NCBI GenBank assembly: GCA_035289625.1
Contig: DATDWP010000002.1
Location: 1-64,000, forward strand
Direction of reading: 5' to 3'
Length of the DNA stretch: 64,000 nucleotides
From: UBA10205 sp035289625
GTDB lineage: Archaea; Iainarchaeota; Iainarchaeia; Iainarchaeales; Iainarchaeaceae
Shown: positions 1 through 8,205 of the stretch, piece after piece
Layout of the letters: every line of letters begins with the position of its first letter
Numbering within the stretch: position 1 is the first letter of the stretch
Made by a program: the position numbers and the translations under genes
The notes under the pieces: generated by a model
Databases searched by the model: none
What the model saw: only the letters and a program-made list of their open reading frames with translations
What the model was told of the DNA's origin: nothing

Positions 1-2
1 CG

Positions 3-83
3 AACATTTCCCCCGAAATTGAAGCGATTTTGGGAAAATCTATCAACAAATACGGGGTTACCAACATAGATTTGCGCTGGTAA
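3..83 (+). CDS. C-terminal end of an unidentified protein (partial)
   Basis: An open frame enters from the left edge and stops at TAA 81-83. It encodes 26 residues ending in TNIDLRW. Too little is present to name a family. Reading in this frame is uninterrupted to the window edge, which is why it is taken as a real gene end. The small HTH gene follows on the same strand. Confidence 0.45.
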   Translation, partial: NISPEIEAILGKSINKYGVTNIDLRW

Positions 84-126
84 AGCGCAAATGACAAATT
101 AGGTTAGAGCCATTAGGCTGGCAAAA

Positions 127-282
127 GTGGCGAAGTTAAGTTTACATGAAAGAGACGTTATGAATTTTCTTTTGCGTGGTATGGATACTGATGAAATTGC
201 CAATCGCATGTTTATTGCTGTTTCTGAAGTTGAGGTTCTAAAGGCTTCAGCTTTTTCAAAACTCTCTAAAATGCTCAAATAA
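127..282 (+). CDS. Small LuxR/GerE-type helix-turn-helix protein
   Basis: This 51-residue frame reads LSLHERDVMNFLLRGMDTDE and then IANRMFIAVSEVEV, the pattern of a LuxR-family C-terminal HTH (ExxVxxLLxxGxxxxEIAxxLxISxxTV). No receiver or sensor domain is attached, so it is a stand-alone DNA-binding module or part of a two-protein regulator with the gene ending at 83. GTG at 127 is the assumed start; ATG at 160 would cut into the HTH. The target is unknown. Confidence 0.5.
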   Translation: MAKLSLHERDVMNFLLRGMDTDEIANRMFIAVSEVEVLKASAFSKLSKMLK

Positions 283-290
283 AATAAAGT

Positions 291-1013
291 CTACTGCGGG
301 AAATCTTTTTCTTGCATCTCATTTGCCTCATTTACGTCCTGGCTGCTTGATATGTCAATGCAAGTGTCATTGCACATCCTGTAAATTACCCGCTTCCCCT
401 TTTCTATGTATATTTTTATTGAATCAACTATTTCATACTCTCCGCGCTCTGAGAGTTCTGTTTGCATTATTGCCTCCATGAAATCTTGCGAGAAGCGGTA
501 TATCCCTGCATTGATGATTTTTGTGGGCTCTTTTCCGGGATTTGGTTTTTCTATTATGTCAACTATTTTTTCGTGGTTCACTTTTAAAACCCCGAACCTC
601 CAGGGCTCTTGGACTTTTCTTGAAAGTACAATTGCATCAAAATCTTCTGTTTTCCCGGTGCGCGAGAGCTCGCGGTAGTCGTTTTTGCTGGCAATTACAT
701 CCCCATTTGCCACCATGAATTTTCCTTTTATGTACTGGTGCACAAGGCTCACTGCATGAGCAGTTCCTAAAGGCTCAGTTTGCACGAAATATTTTATCGG
801 AACTCCTAAAAATTCTGTTCCAAAATAATCCTCGACTATTTGCCTTTTGTAGCCTACCACGAGAAATATTTCATCAATTCCGGCATGAACCATATTTGTC
901 AGAACATGTTCTAGAAGTGGTTTGCCGCGCACCTGCACCATGCACTTTGGTATCTGGTCTGTAATGGGTCGCAGGCGTATCCCGCTTCCGGCGCAAAGAA
1001 CAACCGATTGCAT
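291..1013 (-). CDS. Sugar-phosphate nucleotidyltransferase
   Basis: A 240-residue NTP-transferase of the glucose-1-phosphate thymidylyl/uridylyl type, which joins a sugar phosphate to an NTP to give an NDP-sugar for glycan or S-layer sugar synthesis. The N-terminal signature VVLCAGSGIRLRPIT binds the nucleotide, followed by PKCMVQVRGKPLLEH. The ANGDV motif near residue 100 is the metal and sugar-phosphate site, and the EKP motif near 157 is also typical. It ends after the Rossmann-like core, with no left-handed beta-helix acyltransferase domain, so it is the short form. The exact sugar cannot be read from sequence. Confidence 0.85.
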   Translation of the reverse strand: MQSVVLCAGSGIRLRPITDQIPKCMVQVRGKPLLEHVLTNMVHAGIDEIFLVVGYKRQIVEDYFGTEFLGVPIKYFVQTEPLGTAHAVSLVHQYIKGKFMVANGDVIASKNDYRELSRTGKTEDFDAIVLSRKVQEPWRFGVLKVNHEKIVDIIEKPNPGKEPTKIINAGIYRFSQDFMEAIMQTELSERGEYEIVDSIKIYIEKGKRVIYRMCNDTCIDISSSQDVNEANEMQEKDFPQ

Positions 1014-1170
1014 AAAATCGTCATTTCAATTAAAGGTGTTAAGGAATAAAATTGTTCCTGTGGTAAACGGCTGGAATAAGCTTGGCGCTATTTATGTATT
1101 GTAACCATGCAAAGCCAAAGTGATTGCCAGTTGCCAAAAATTAAGTACTAGTTTTACATTAGTTATTCAA

Positions 1171-1713
1171 ATGAAAAAACAGGCTAAACTACATTTGCAG
1201 CGCGCTTTTCATGGCGTTCAGCACTTTTTTGGTTTTAAGCCGCTTCTTTCTGCTCCTGCTCAAAAGGCAAGAGAACTTGTCAATTCCAAGTATTCGGGCT
1301 CAAAAAAAGTCAAAGTAAGAGGTTATATATTAAGAAATCTTGGGCAAAATTTTGGCGGGCACAGGGTATCTTTAATTGGAGGTCCATCAAAAATCAAAAT
1401 CAGAGACCACGGATATTTTGACAATAAAAAACTCAGGAGTTTTAGTACTGCTTTTTTTGGTAAGTCTCTTAAGCGCACAAAAAAATGGTGTGCCGATCAA
1501 CTTTCAATTCCTGAAGCAGAAATGTCGCCTGAGATATTGCAAACATTTGTATTATTGCATGAGTACGGGCATGAAATAAGAAGGCCCCGGAACTTCATAG
1601 ATCTTCTTTTTATTGGTAAAGGGGAAAAGGAAAGAGAATCAAATGAATTTGCAATAAAATTTATGAATGAAAACTGGAAAGAACTATTTGGAAAAGAAAA
1701 GCCAAAATCTTAG
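1171..1713 (+). CDS. Small HExxH putative metallopeptidase
   Basis: A 180-residue protein with a zinc-peptidase motif HEYGH (H130, E131, H134) and a downstream ERESNEFA segment. The latter resembles the third-ligand helix of ImmA/IrrE-type gluzincins. There is no signal peptide; the N-terminus is basic. ATG 1171 is preferred because upstream codons are not protein-like. The C-terminal pattern EFAIKFMNENWKELF closely matches EFAVSFLTKYWENIF in the protein at 6070-6795, so the two are paralogs. Substrate and role are unknown. Confidence 0.6.
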   Translation: MKKQAKLHLQRAFHGVQHFFGFKPLLSAPAQKARELVNSKYSGSKKVKVRGYILRNLGQNFGGHRVSLIGGPSKIKIRDHGYFDNKKLRSFSTAFFGKSLKRTKKWCADQLSIPEAEMSPEILQTFVLLHEYGHEIRRPRNFIDLLFIGKGEKERESNEFAIKFMNENWKELFGKEKPKS

Positions 1714-1921
1714 CACATTAGTTTTTTCCATCTAGCACAGACACTGAGAATAAATAAATTGCCTTGCGAGGGCAACTTATATTGGGGCCGGTTTATATTA
1801 GGGGTCAGCCAGAATTCTAGTATGGTCGTGCAGGCTCGCCTGTCACGGGGACAGAGGTTTCGAGGGTCCATTCAAATGGCAGAGGAGAAACTGGCTCAGG
1901 GGCTCCGGCCCACAGCAGCCA
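1714..1921. other. Intergenic region with nested inverted repeats
   Basis: No convincing gene lies here. A 5-bp hairpin (1759-1763 with 1771-1775) may terminate the upstream gene. GGGCCGG 1785-1791 pairs with CCGGCCC 1905-1911, and inside it AGCCAG 1807-1812 pairs with CTGGCT 1891-1896. A TTTATATT promoter-like box lies at 1792-1799. It could be a structured RNA of about 130 nt or simply the 3' region of the osmC transcript. It does not fold as a tRNA. Confidence 0.3.
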
Positions 1922-2467
1922 TCAAATCCTTGTCATTTCTATTTGTATGGGCACGCGCAGTGAATCCACTACAGGCGACATTTTTTCTGCCGTTTCCTTG
2001 AGTTGCTTTAACTGTGCGTCGCTTGCAGGGCTTTTGACATAAACTTTGCCCATAATCCTTTTCAGGCCAGGTCTCACGTTTTTGCCCAATCCCATGAAAC
2101 CCTGTAGGTCAATGTCCCCCTCCAAATCTATTTTCAGGGATTCGACTTTTATTCCCATGGCTGCACCGAACGTAGCCCAACCGCCGGCAATGCATGATGC
2201 TGTTGCTGCAAGTACTGTTTCAACTGATGTAGGCCCGGTGTTTTGGCCGAGCAGCCCTTTAGGATGGTCCCCCTTAATACTGAACGTCCTTCCCCTATTC
2301 ACGGTTTCCCCAGCCTGGGTAAAATCAGTTATTTCCGACTGGTTTTGGAAACCATTTTCCCACACCGTACTGGTCCGGAAAGTGCATTGGGCGAGCAAAG
2401 GATTCTGTTTCACCGCATTTATCGTTGCATTCAAATTGTCCACATTAATACCGTTCACATTATTCAT
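1922..2467 (-). CDS. OsmC/Ohr-family protein
   Basis: A 181-residue OsmC-like protein; characterised relatives reduce organic hydroperoxides using two cysteines. The helix with TASCIAGG (one catalytic cysteine) is evident, and a second cysteine lies near the N-terminus in LLAQCTF, upstream of the core fold. GPTSVETVLAA matches the OsmC core. The start at 2467 is chosen because GGAGG lies 8-9 bases before ATG (reverse strand), whereas the longer frame has no ribosome site. It is convergent with the gene at 1171 and downstream of a divergent-style HTH regulator at 2613-3572 that might control it. The unusual position of the N-terminal cysteine leaves peroxidase activity uncertain. Confidence 0.8.
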   Translation of the reverse strand: MNNVNGINVDNLNATINAVKQNPLLAQCTFRTSTVWENGFQNQSEITDFTQAGETVNRGRTFSIKGDHPKGLLGQNTGPTSVETVLAATASCIAGGWATFGAAMGIKVESLKIDLEGDIDLQGFMGLGKNVRPGLKRIMGKVYVKSPASDAQLKQLKETAEKMSPVVDSLRVPIQIEMTRI

Positions 2468-2612
2468 AGTTTTTTCCTCCGTGTTTTTTAGCAAATGTTC
2501 CTCTCAACGAACCATTTGCCATTAATGTTCTTTCCTTTGGAATTCTAAAAATTAGCGGAAACCAATAGCCTGTTTTTGCATCATTTCTCCCAAAACATGT
2601 CTGTTTGTGGAA

Positions 2613-3572
2613 TCAGTTTTCCCTGTTTTGGACAAGCGCGCTTATCTGGTGGTCTATAGTCGAGTCAATCCAATCCGTGTAATCAAACCACCCCTGCAAT
2701 ATTAGCGCCCGCGTCCTGCTTACTCCCTGTATCCGGTCTATTTTCTGCTTCAATTCCTGTATTTTTCCGGTTGAATCGGTAAAAAGAATCATGTCAAAAT
2801 TTCCTAGCTTTGTCGAAGCCGGGATATAATGGTATACGTAATTGTCCTTTGTCGCTTCGAGTATTTGCCGAATGGTCTTGCTGTCAGCTTTTGGGTTTGT
2901 ATAAACAAGCAGCTCAAAGAGCATGAGGCCCCGGGCTTTGCTTGGGTCAAGTGCCGGCACTATAAAAAAACTGCCTTCCCCGGCCATCCTGTCTGCCCTT
3001 CTCTTTGCGGTTTTGAGGGTAATGTTCAGCTTTTTGGATATTTTGCCCAAAGGTTCGAGCGCATTATGCCGCAGTGCCTTGATGATGCGCCAGTCAGTAA
3101 TTGAAAGTTTTCTGTTCACGGTTGGCATGTGCCTGTGGTAGAAGCATATGGGCTTGGGGTCGCCTGTAAACTCGCGGAGGAGACCTATTTTTTTATCCAA
3201 GTCGTGATTTGTGTGAAAACCAAGGTCAACGCACAATTCCTTCCCCATAAAATCATGTATTTCAAAGAGTTCATCGACCATCCCTATGCGTTTTATGATT
3301 TCCTGCTTTCGGTCCTCATCCTTAACGTTGAACAAATAGCCAGAGCCGCTCATATTCAGATGGGCAAAATTCGGGTAAATCTGGTAGAAGCGGATAAAAC
3401 CGGCTTTTTCCATCTGGCGTATCCTCGCTTTCGCGGTCTTTGGCTCAACCCCGATCTTTTTGGCAATGAAAGACGCCTTGAAAGAGTTCATGTCCTTCGG
3501 CACTTGCCCATAAGGCCTCAGGCCCATTATTCGCAGTATCCCGATATCGGTGGCGTCCATAAAAACCTTCAT
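2613..3572 (-). CDS. Double winged-HTH regulator, Lrp/AsnC-like
   Basis: A 319-residue protein with two similar halves. Each half starts with an HTH: SFIAKKIGVEPKTAKARI near residue 33, and LGKISKKLNITLKTAKRR near 183. Each continues into an alpha-beta segment resembling a RAM/AsnC ligand domain. Tandem Lrp-like proteins of this kind are common in archaea as transcriptional regulators. It lies upstream of osmC in the same direction with a 145-bp gap. A TATA-like TATATAA is just upstream of the start. The ligand is unknown. Confidence 0.65.
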   Translation of the reverse strand: MKVFMDATDIGILRIMGLRPYGQVPKDMNSFKASFIAKKIGVEPKTAKARIRQMEKAGFIRFYQIYPNFAHLNMSGSGYLFNVKDEDRKQEIIKRIGMVDELFEIHDFMGKELCVDLGFHTNHDLDKKIGLLREFTGDPKPICFYHRHMPTVNRKLSITDWRIIKALRHNALEPLGKISKKLNITLKTAKRRADRMAGEGSFFIVPALDPSKARGLMLFELLVYTNPKADSKTIRQILEATKDNYVYHYIPASTKLGNFDMILFTDSTGKIQELKQKIDRIQGVSRTRALILQGWFDYTDWIDSTIDHQISALVQNREN

Positions 3573-3894
3573 ATATAACCTTCCAATTGTCTTTTCTATT
3601 TAGCGGCCAAGAGTTCGTCTGTAGCCTCCAAGGCGCAAAGCCTGCAGATGAATAAACCGTACTCGTGAGTTCCGAGTTTTAAATGCTATTTCTTTCCTGT
3701 GTTGCCTGTCGGGGCGGCTAGCGCAGAGGTCCTATAACTGGCCCGATAGGAGTCACTCAATACGGTTGATTCGAGTGTAGAGGTAGCTGTAAAAAAGAAA
3801 GGGTTGACACGCAGAACAATTGGGTTACATTCATGTTCAAGTGTGCACGTTTTTGTTTCATGAAGCATTTTTTGTCCATGCTATATTTCGGGCT
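3573..3894. other. Intergenic region, no gene seen
   Basis: About 320 bases between the regulator and rnz. A TTTTAAATGC promoter-like box occurs at about 3675-3684 on the + strand. Downstream are a hairpin TCCTAT...ATAGGA (about 3731-3752) and a second local repeat, CACTC...GAGTG. A short non-coding transcript is possible, but no known RNA family is recognised. Confidence 0.3.
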
Positions 3895-4809
3895 TCAGAT
3901 CTCAATTTCCAGTAGGTCCTTTGCAACAATTACGTTGTGGAACCCCTGCCGTGCTTCGTTTTCGAATTTTTCATCCTCTTTGTGGCGAGCGGAGAGGTGG
4001 AATAGTATTAGTTGTTTTGCGCGGGTTTGTTTTGCAGCATTTGCGGCATCTAGCGCAGTTGAATGTGTTGTTTCTTTTGCGCGCGCTTTTAGTTCGCTCA
4101 AAAATGAAGATTCATGTATGAGCAGATCAGAGTCCTCAATTGCTGCATGGTAGTCTTTAGTTGGAAGCGTATCAAATATCATTGAGATCTTGCGCCCTTT
4201 TTTTGCTTTTGAAGAATCTATTACATCTTCCGGTTTTATTGTCCTGCCGGAAATTTTGATCTTGTTCCCCTTTTGCAATTCCCCAAACATTGGGCCGACA
4301 GGAACTCCGAGTTCTAGTGCTTTTTGCCGGTTGAATTCTCCGGGCTTATCTTTTTCGCAAAAAATATATCCGTAGCACTCAACTTCGTGGCGCAATGGGG
4401 TTGCTTCTATTGTGAATTTTTCGGATTCAAATATTATCCCTTTTTTTACCTGTACGCATTTTATTTCAAAGCCGGGTTTTAGCATTGCAAGTTCGGTTGA
4501 AATTTTTACAGCTTGCCCAATCCCTTTTGGGCCATATATTGTAATTGGCCAGTCCCTTCCGTGTATATTCATTGTGGCAAGAAGCCCGGCAAGGCCTAGG
4601 AAGTGGTCTGCGTGCAGGTGTGAAATAAATATGTGGTTGATTTTGAGATAGCTTGTTTTTGCCTTCATCATCTGGCGCTGTGTGCCTTCCGGAGTATCAA
4701 ATAGCAGCCACTCCCCTTCAAACCGAATGGCGATACTACTTAGGTTTCTTTCTTTGGTAGGAACGCTTGCACTGGTGCCCAAAAACACGATTTTTATTTT
4801 CTCGCTCAT
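3895..4809 (-). CDS. rnz: Ribonuclease Z (tRNA 3' endonuclease)
   Basis: A 304-residue metallo-beta-lactamase protein that cleaves the 3' trailer of precursor tRNAs. The motif HLHADHFLGL (residues about 64-73) is the zinc site. The N-terminal strand FLGTSASVPT and the later HESSFL and FHLSARH motifs also match RNase Z. Length is normal for the short form found in archaea. The start MSEKIKIVFLG matches family starts. It is divergent from lonB, with a 231-bp gap holding a CAAGGC...GCCTTG hairpin and the lonB promoter. Confidence 0.93.
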   Translation of the reverse strand: MSEKIKIVFLGTSASVPTKERNLSSIAIRFEGEWLLFDTPEGTQRQMMKAKTSYLKINHIFISHLHADHFLGLAGLLATMNIHGRDWPITIYGPKGIGQAVKISTELAMLKPGFEIKCVQVKKGIIFESEKFTIEATPLRHEVECYGYIFCEKDKPGEFNRQKALELGVPVGPMFGELQKGNKIKISGRTIKPEDVIDSSKAKKGRKISMIFDTLPTKDYHAAIEDSDLLIHESSFLSELKARAKETTHSTALDAANAAKQTRAKQLILFHLSARHKEDEKFENEARQGFHNVIVAKDLLEIEI

Positions 4810-5002
4810 GCAATATACTCCCTACTTAATGCATTAAAAGAAAACGCCTCTCAATTTTGTTGCATTTTACTTATTTGTGAGTCTGTGGATTAAACCTGTA
4901 AAAAGCCAGGCTGTTGCAAAGGCCTTGGGTTTGGGGCAAGGCTTGGGTTTGCCTTGAGGGTTTGAAAGGCGGTTGTTTATAAAAATTTGGAAAGTGCACA
5001 AA

Positions 5003-5016
5003 GCAACCTATTTAAC
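5003..5016 (+). promoter_or_regulatory. Promoter of lonB N-half
   Basis: GCAACCTATTTAA (BRE plus TATA-like box) lies with its first base 38 nt before ATG 5041. This spacing predicts a leaderless or nearly leaderless transcript. The identical 13 bases occur before the C-half at 9447-9459. Confidence 0.7.
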
Positions 5017-5040
5017 CTTTATTAATCTACAAAGTATGTT

Positions 5041-6060
5041 ATGCAAAACCCTCCAAAGCTCTCCTCTACAAAAGAGATCGATGTCCCAAAAATGCTCTTA
5101 GAACAAATAGTGGGCCAGGATAAAACTGTTGAACTTATAAGAAAGGCTGCGGTGCAGAGAAGAAATGTGCTGCTTGTTGGGCTTCCCGGAACCGGCAAAT
5201 CAATGCTTGCAAAGGCAATGTCAGAAATTATGCCGGTGCAGCGCTTGCAGGACATTTTGATTTATCCAAATGAGGAGGATTTGAATAATCCTCTTGTAAA
5301 GGTTGCAAAAGCAGGCGATGGCCAGAGGGTACTTGAGCAATCAAGGGTTGAGGGGAAGGCTCAGGATGATAATATCCGCCTCATTAGCCTGATTTTGCCA
5401 ATGGGTTGGTTTTTGCTCAGTTATTTTTTGTGGACACTAAAATTCATCCCCGATGTTGTGTATGCAGCAACGCTTATTTTGGGCGGATTTTTAATGGTGG
5501 GTTTTGTACTAGGCGCGCAGGTGCGGCCAAAATCTGCAATCATCACTCCAAAGCTTCTTGTAAATAATGCGGGTAAAAAAGTAGCTCCGTTCTATGAGGC
5601 AACAGGGGCGAGGGCAGGGGCACTTTTAGGGGACGTGCGTCACGACCCCTTGCAATGCCATTACGGCTTTAACGAGCTTTATGTGCAAAAAAAAGACAAT
5701 AAAAGTCTTGAATTTGTGAAAAAACCTTTCGCAGAACTTTGGGATGAAGTGAGGCAGAAGTATCCAAAGGAAATTATTCATGCTGAAAAAGGCTATGAGG
5801 CGCTAATGTTGCCGGCAGAAGAGAAGATTTACACTTTGGGATATAAGGACGGCAAGCCTGTTCTTTCACGAATACTCTCCCTCAATAGAAAGCCGTTTGA
5901 AGGGGAACTTGTCGATATTGAGTCAGGCACTGCAAGGATTTCTGTTACCCCTGAGCACAAGGTTGATGTCCCGGGAAGTTACAAGCTTGCTTCAAAGGTT
6001 TCGCGCACTGACAATCTCATAAAACTTCTGGAAGAAAAAATTCAGGCAATTAGTAGGTAA
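5041..6060 (+). CDS. lonB: LonB protease N-terminal half fused to split-intein N fragment
   Basis: The 339-residue ORF is the first half of archaeal membrane Lon, an ATP-dependent protease. Walker A GLPGTGKS is at residues 47-54, followed by two transmembrane segments inserted in the AAA+ domain (about 118-165), as in other LonB proteins. The LonB sequence runs to DVRHDPLQ (residue 205) and then switches to an intein: Cys206 is the first intein residue, and the SVTPEHK segment is the block B TxxH motif. The ORF stops after KIQAISR, where an intein would normally hold its endonuclease. Walker B and the protease domain are missing and are found at 9484-10914. Without splicing to that product this half cannot be an active protease. 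Confidence 0.93.
   Translation: MQNPPKLSSTKEIDVPKMLLEQIVGQDKTVELIRKAAVQRRNVLLVGLPGTGKSMLAKAMSEIMPVQRLQDILIYPNEEDLNNPLVKVAKAGDGQRVLEQSRVEGKAQDDNIRLISLILPMGWFLLSYFLWTLKFIPDVVYAATLILGGFLMVGFVLGAQVRPKSAIITPKLLVNNAGKKVAPFYEATGARAGALLGDVRHDPLQCHYGFNELYVQKKDNKSLEFVKKPFAELWDEVRQKYPKEIIHAEKGYEALMLPAEEKIYTLGYKDGKPVLSRILSLNRKPFEGELVDIESGTARISVTPEHKVDVPGSYKLASKVSRTDNLIKLLEEKIQAISR
5656..6057 (+). mobile_element. Split intein, N-terminal fragment (134 residues)
   Basis: It begins at Cys206 of the lonB N-half, directly after DPLQ, and runs to the stop. Splicing block A is degenerate (CHYGFNELYVQ). Block B is clear, with ARISVTPEHKVDV including the conserved Thr and His. The partner fragment at 9484-9606 supplies blocks F and G. 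LonB of Thermococcales is known to carry inteins in this AAA+ region, which supports the insertion point. Confidence 0.88.
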
Positions 6061-6069
6061 CGTATCTTT

Positions 6070-6795
6070 TCATTTTCCTGGAATCAGAAGCTTTGTAGGG
6101 CGTTCAATATCTGGAAAAATATTTTCCCAGTATTTTGTCAAAAAACTGACAGCAAATTCATCTGCATATTTTTCTGCAGGGTGCGCTTTGCTTGCCTTAA
6201 ATGCTAAATCAATCTTTTCTGGTGTTTTCCAATTTCCAAGACGTTTAACGAGACGGTCAAACGATTCAATGTGGAGCCTCATCTCTTGTGGTGAGGTTAC
6301 GGCTTGCATGCCATGGCCAAATTCATGAAGCATCCCGAAAACTTTCATGATGTTGCTTCTGTGCGTTACATCAATTCCAATTAAAGATTTAACATGCCTT
6401 TCGTTCAAATGGACTGTCGTCTTATTATTAAGAAGAAAATTAATCTCTGTGCGTTGGGTTGGCATTAGTACTATTCTTAGTGGGTTGTTTTTTCCAGCCT
6501 CAAAAAACGCTCCTGCAGTCGCCTTGTGGGCACGACGAAAGAAAATACTTCGAAGTTGGGGGTAATCAGCATACAAAAATTTGAGCGCCGTTATCTGTGG
6601 TTGTATAAGTTTTGGTTTGCGCGTCAAGCGTACGCGTGTTGCCCAATATGCCTTTTGGGCTGTGGCAAAAATATGGTCAATAGTTGAATTAGATCTATGG
6701 GCATTTACTTTAAGTTTTCCAGGAGAATTGGCCATGTAGTAATCATTGCAGCTGAACTTATTATTTATTGCCTGTATATTTTGATTCAAATCCAT
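6070..6795 (-). CDS. HExxH putative metallopeptidase within the lonB gap
   Basis: A 241-residue protein with MLHEFGHGM (zinc motif HEFGH near residue 156) and a later YADEFAVSFL helix that could supply the third ligand. It is homologous to the shorter protein at 1171-1713 around both motifs. The start is ATG 6795, with GGAGG five bases upstream; a GTG two codons earlier overlaps the ribosome site. It faces away from the endonuclease gene and shares its divergent promoter. It could be a lineage-specific minimal metalloprotease. A role in intein mobility is not evident. Confidence 0.6.
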   Translation of the reverse strand: MDLNQNIQAINNKFSCNDYYMANSPGKLKVNAHRSNSTIDHIFATAQKAYWATRVRLTRKPKLIQPQITALKFLYADYPQLRSIFFRRAHKATAGAFFEAGKNNPLRIVLMPTQRTEINFLLNNKTTVHLNERHVKSLIGIDVTHRSNIMKVFGMLHEFGHGMQAVTSPQEMRLHIESFDRLVKRLGNWKTPEKIDLAFKASKAHPAEKYADEFAVSFLTKYWENIFPDIERPTKLLIPGK

Positions 6796-6798
6796 CGC

Positions 6799-6930
6799 CA
6801 CCTCCGCGGAATTTTTTCTTACAGCCCGACGGCGGGATGCTTAAACCTTCCGTCCTCTTGGGAGGCCAAAAGGATTTAATGCCCCCGCCGTCGAAAAAAG
6901 CCTCCAGAAAAAATTCCTTTCACGGAGGTG
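6799..6930. promoter_or_regulatory. Symmetrical divergent promoter module (copy A)
   Basis: The two divergent genes share a mirror-image leader. On each strand the leader reads AGAAAAAATTCC, a short spacer, then CGGAGGTGG. Between the leaders, CGACGGCGGG (6827-6836) is perfectly repeated in inverse at 6884-6893. Leftward (GGTTTAAGC, complement of 6839-6847) and rightward (GGATTTAATG, 6872-6881) TATA-like boxes lie inside the arms. A very similar design occurs at 55989-56150. Confidence 0.65.
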
Positions 6931-6936
6931 GTTCTA

Positions 6937-7086
6937 ATGGAGTTTTTGAAAGAATTGAAAATTATGCTTCCATCAGAAGAGGAAATTAGCGAGGTTAATA
7001 AATTACAGGAAATTGATTCAGAGTTTATCAGCGACAGAGAACTGTGGATTCTGGAGAATTTTTCAGAGGCTGGTGGTTGGGAATGA
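6937..7086 (+). CDS. 49-residue acidic ORF coupled to the endonuclease gene
   Basis: Starts at ATG 6937, six bases after GGAGGTG, and ends at TGA 7084-7086, overlapping the next ATG as ATGA. The product begins MEFLKELKIMLPSEEEI and ends SEAGGWE. It is acidic, has no recognised domain, and may be an accessory or leader peptide of the endonuclease. The same arrangement (strong ribosome site, tiny ORF, ATGA overlap to a larger gene) is seen at 56158-56262. Confidence 0.6.
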   Translation: MEFLKELKIMLPSEEEISEVNKLQEIDSEFISDRELWILENFSEAGGWE

Positions 7087-8168
7087 GCGCACCGGCAATG
7101 AGCCCCCTCAATAGGGATATAAATCAAAATTTACATATTCCATCTGCTGCTTGGCGTGGAAATAACCTTTCTGCTTCTCAACAAGAGGTGTCAGAAACGG
7201 ATCCTATTATTACTGGGCAGGACATAATCAACACTTACTCTTCAAAAGAGCAATTCTCCTGCAAGAAATATTCAGAATACGAACAACTTGTGAGGGAAAA
7301 TCCTTCAATTGGTTACAAGAAAGCAGCTGAAATTCTTGGTTTAAAGCCCGGGATGACCAGATGGTGGCATACTAAAGGGGCAAAGCGGGCAACTCCGCTT
7401 CCGTTAAAGGCTGCTGGAAAACTCAAGAGTGCGGGTCTACTACCTTTCTATGAAACCCACAAAGATGCAGAGATTATTTTCAATATGCTGGGTGTATTGT
7501 TTGGTGATGGGGGCATTGACATTCGCTATAACAACGTCGCATTTATCTCCTCGGATAAAAGGGATATTGATTTGTGGCATTCAGATTTGTTAAGGGTCTT
7601 TCCATTTGCTCATGGAAAAACCGAAATTATTGAAGGTGGAGAGTATGGGCATTCCTATAATTTGCGGTGTTATGATCGTGCAGTAATCCGATTTTTTGCA
7701 GCTCTTGGAGTTCCTGTAGGGGATAAGGTGTCTATTGTTTACTCTTTACCAAAATGGATTTTCAACTCTTCAGAAAAATCAAGGATTTCTTTCCTTGATG
7801 GCTATTTGGCTGCCGAAGTTTCTGTAGTAAGATGGAGGCCAGATTCTCTTGGGAATTGCCGTTTCACTGATTTTTCAGTGGGAATTTCAAAAATTGAATT
7901 CCTGGAAAACGAGCACAGGGAATTCCTAAAAAGTGCAGAGCGGCTACTTCAATCTGTTGGAATTTCAACCACCGGGAACATCCACAAAAACTATTCTGCC
8001 GGTAATCATCGCAAAGATGGTGCTTTTACTGCAAGTTACCGAATATTCATAAGAACAACTTTTCATCGAGTGCTATACTTTAATGAGAAATTCCAATTGC
8101 GCTATGCCCAAGCAAAGAAGGAGCGATTTGTCGGGGTGATCAAAAAGGCTTTGGAAGACAAAAAGTAA
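7083..8168 (+). CDS. Free-standing LAGLIDADG homing endonuclease
   Basis: A 361-residue protein. The N-terminal part holds a helix-turn-helix-like segment: SIGYKKAAEILGLKPGMTRW, then PLPLKAAGKLKSAGLLPF, as in archaeal homing enzymes. LAGLIDADG motif 1 is LGVLFGDGGI, with the catalytic Asp kept. Motif 2 is FLDGYLAAEV, with Glu in the acidic position. ATG 7083 is chosen because it overlaps the upstream stop; the GTG at 7044 lies inside the 49-residue ORF. It has no intein splicing blocks, so it is not an intein domain. It lies exactly between the two intein halves of lonB on the same strand. The likely role is cleavage of an uninterrupted lonB allele, allowing spread of the cassette. Confidence 0.82.
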   Translation: MSAPAMSPLNRDINQNLHIPSAAWRGNNLSASQQEVSETDPIITGQDIINTYSSKEQFSCKKYSEYEQLVRENPSIGYKKAAEILGLKPGMTRWWHTKGAKRATPLPLKAAGKLKSAGLLPFYETHKDAEIIFNMLGVLFGDGGIDIRYNNVAFISSDKRDIDLWHSDLLRVFPFAHGKTEIIEGGEYGHSYNLRCYDRAVIRFFAALGVPVGDKVSIVYSLPKWIFNSSEKSRISFLDGYLAAEVSVVRWRPDSLGNCRFTDFSVGISKIEFLENEHREFLKSAERLLQSVGISTTGNIHKNYSAGNHRKDGAFTASYRIFIRTTFHRVLYFNEKFQLRYAQAKKERFVGVIKKALEDKK

Positions 8169-8205
8169 AAGTTGGAAAAGAGAGCTTGAAAATTTTATTT
8201 GACAG

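Noticed and set aside
1815..1895. tRNA-Asp-like stretch with CCTGTCAC and TTCAAAT
   Set aside because: The anticodon stem has two mismatches, the T stem does not pair and no 7-bp acceptor stem can be formed.
3705..3795. tRNA-like sequence GGCTAGCGCAGAGG with hairpins
   Set aside because: No D-stem partner and no matching acceptor arm; kept only as a possible small RNA region.
7044..7082. GTG 7044 as start of the endonuclease
   Set aside because: It lies inside the 49-residue ORF; ATG 7083 overlaps that ORF's stop and gives coupled translation.
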